From: Conidiobolus incongruus B7586
Taxonomy: Eukaryota > Entomophthoromycota > Entomophthoromycetes > Entomophthorales > Conidiobolaceae
Length of the DNA stretch: 11,279 bases
Assembly (NCBI GenBank): GCA_000697335.1
Contig: JNEM01011997.1
Coordinates: 1-11,279 of the forward strand
Direction: 5' to 3'
Of this stretch, positions 9,875-11,279 are shown one piece after another. Numbering within the stretch: the first letter of the stretch is position 1; the number at the start of each line of letters is the position of its first letter. The translations under genes and the position numbers were made by a program. The notes beneath the pieces are model-generated. The model had not been told where the DNA came from, ran no database searches, and worked only from the letters and a program-made list of their open reading frames with translations.

Positions 9875-9885
9875 TCCCATAATAA
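9875..9885 (-). promoter_or_regulatory. Shared 11-base upstream element TTATTATGGGA (SCO1)
   Basis: An exact copy on the minus strand lies 86 bp upstream of the SCO1 start and just ahead of its TATA box. Here the element reads in gene sense, the reverse of its orientation at the other two genes. That fits a factor that works in either orientation. Confidence 0.45.
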
Positions 9886-10179
9886 TTGTACCTTATTTCT
9901 AATATGATCTAAGTAATACAAAATATTGTATTATAATTTTATCAATATTTTCATGTAAAACTGTCAAAAAGTTATATAAACCAGTGTATTTCAATGTAAT
10001 CTATAACACAAATAAATGAATTTATAGTGTTTTTCAGAAAATTTTCTTTCACAATTAGATTTATAATAGTAAAAATATAAAATAATAGGAAATAAAAATT
10101 ATCTTTAACAAGTATAAAAATAAGAATTTAATTCTTCATTTAATAGTATCATTAAATAAAACCTCAAATATTAAAATAT

Positions 10180-11279
10180 TAGTGTAGAAATTAAGTAATG
10201 GCACAATTTTAAGATTGAAATTAAACAAATAAATTAATAAATAATATATAAAAATTAATGAATAATATAAAATTAATAGCCTCTTTTATTATTAATAACT
10301 CTTTTCTATACTTTTAGTAAGTTTTTAATATTTAAAAAACAGTTTTTTTTATTAAAGACTGAAATTTAATATTTTACAAACTAATTTAATTTGTTTATAG
10401 GAATTTTTTTTCCTGTAAGCTATTTTTTAATTATTTAAAACAATTATAATCACATAAGTTATAATTAAGTGAATATACTAGATGTAATAACTCCCTCTAA
10501 TTTTTTTTATATAAAAAATCTTTTATAACTTTAACTTTATGTATTTTATAATTATTATATAAAATAATAAGTATCTTTAATTTATATTAAGAACACTATT
10601 GAAAAATTGTTTTATTTAAAAAAAGTAATATATAACTTATTATTAATTAATTTTCCTTGTGGTATTAAATAAGAAAACTATATACCATTATAATTTATTA
10701 CAACAATTAACATTTGTTTATATTTAAAGTATTTATTCATTAGAATTTATAAAAGGGATTAATTTAACTTAATTTAACATCTTATTTTATTTTTAAATAA
10801 AAGATTATATAAAAGAATTTAAAATTTATTAATTATAAGTATTTATTGTAAAAACCTTTGTTTTTAGTTATACTTTAATAAGTTTAATTTAACTATAGCT
10901 ACTTTAGTTTTTTTTTAAGCTTTTATTAAATTATAAGGTATTTATTTTACATTTTTATTAATTAAATTTAAACTTAAGTAAATATAACATGTTTGTATAA
11001 TTAATGTTAAATTACTTTAATAATTCTTTAACAAAAATAAAAAAGCATTTCTTAATATATTTTTTTACTTTATTAATAAGTAAAAAAATAACAATAGAAA
11101 TTAATCTTTTAGATTTTAGTAAATTTTAAATAATGTCCCTTTTAACTTTAAAATCACAAATTTAGTGATATATGGTAATTTTAAATAAAACACTATCTTT
11201 ATAAACTATTTATAAGTTTTAAATAATTTTAAAGGGTTTATAGTTAAGTTTTAAAAATATAAAAATGAAAGCCTTTTGA
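10180..11279 (-). repeat. A+T-rich ~1.06-kb repeat, copy C, inverted (runs to the window edge)
   Basis: The reverse complement aligns along its length with the left flank. Anchors are 10182-10215 with about 1360-1385 (around GCCATTA), 10271-10317 with 1251-1297, 10757-10780 with 796-819 (24 bases exact), 10800-10885 with about 697-780, and sequence near 11030 with about 597-630. Spacing between anchors is nearly equal on both sides, so this is one roughly complete unit in opposite orientation. It holds no gene. Divergence is large in places, which suggests an old or fast-decaying repeat. The class is unknown. Confidence 0.75.

Larger units (their letters stand above)
9790..10179. other. 5' flank of SCO1
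   Basis: About 390 A+T-rich bases lie between the SCO1 start and the right-hand repeat. The first 100 hold the TATA box and the shared element listed separately. Beyond 9900 I see no gene, no RNA fold and no clear repeat. Confidence 0.55.

Overview
This is nuclear DNA of an A+T-rich fungus. All three genes are on the minus strand and are split by short spliceosomal introns of 47-65 bp, with one exception. The introns have GT...AG ends and branch-site-like TACTAAC, TACTAAT or TTAAC-type sequences near their 3' ends. The SCO1 protein is distinctly fungal in its C-terminal half. A SCO1 gene implies a cytochrome c oxidase-bearing mitochondrion, which argues against microsporidia and anaerobic gut fungi. 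I cannot name the species. An early-diverging lineage is a guess from base composition and intron style.

Layout. Positions 1-1400 and 10180-11279 are extremely A+T-rich, without genes, and belong to one diverged repeat family. The left flank holds about 1.3 units in tandem with a period near 1.06 kb. The right flank holds about one unit in the opposite orientation. Between them is a gene island of about 8.1 kb, ordered by coordinate: a 329-residue protein I do not recognise (1660-2811), the CPSF160/Cft1 subunit of the mRNA 3'-end cleavage and polyadenylation factor (3513-8350, 8 exons, 1405 residues), and the mitochondrial copper chaperone SCO1 (8765-9789, 5 exons, 263 residues). All three exon models close exactly in frame.

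The genes have unrelated jobs: nuclear mRNA 3'-end processing, copper delivery to cytochrome oxidase, and an unknown role. Each has its own 5' region and they are not an operon. They do share one feature. An identical 11-base element, TTATTATGGGA on one strand or the other, lies 86-150 bp upstream of each start codon. CFT1 has an additional related copy. This is a candidate common promoter element.

Other points to check are one oversized CFT1 intron (305 bp) containing an imperfect inverted repeat, and a possible intron just after the stop of the unknown gene. I found no RNA genes, CRISPR, recognisable transposase or reverse transcriptase, and no clear sign of an undescribed multi-gene system.
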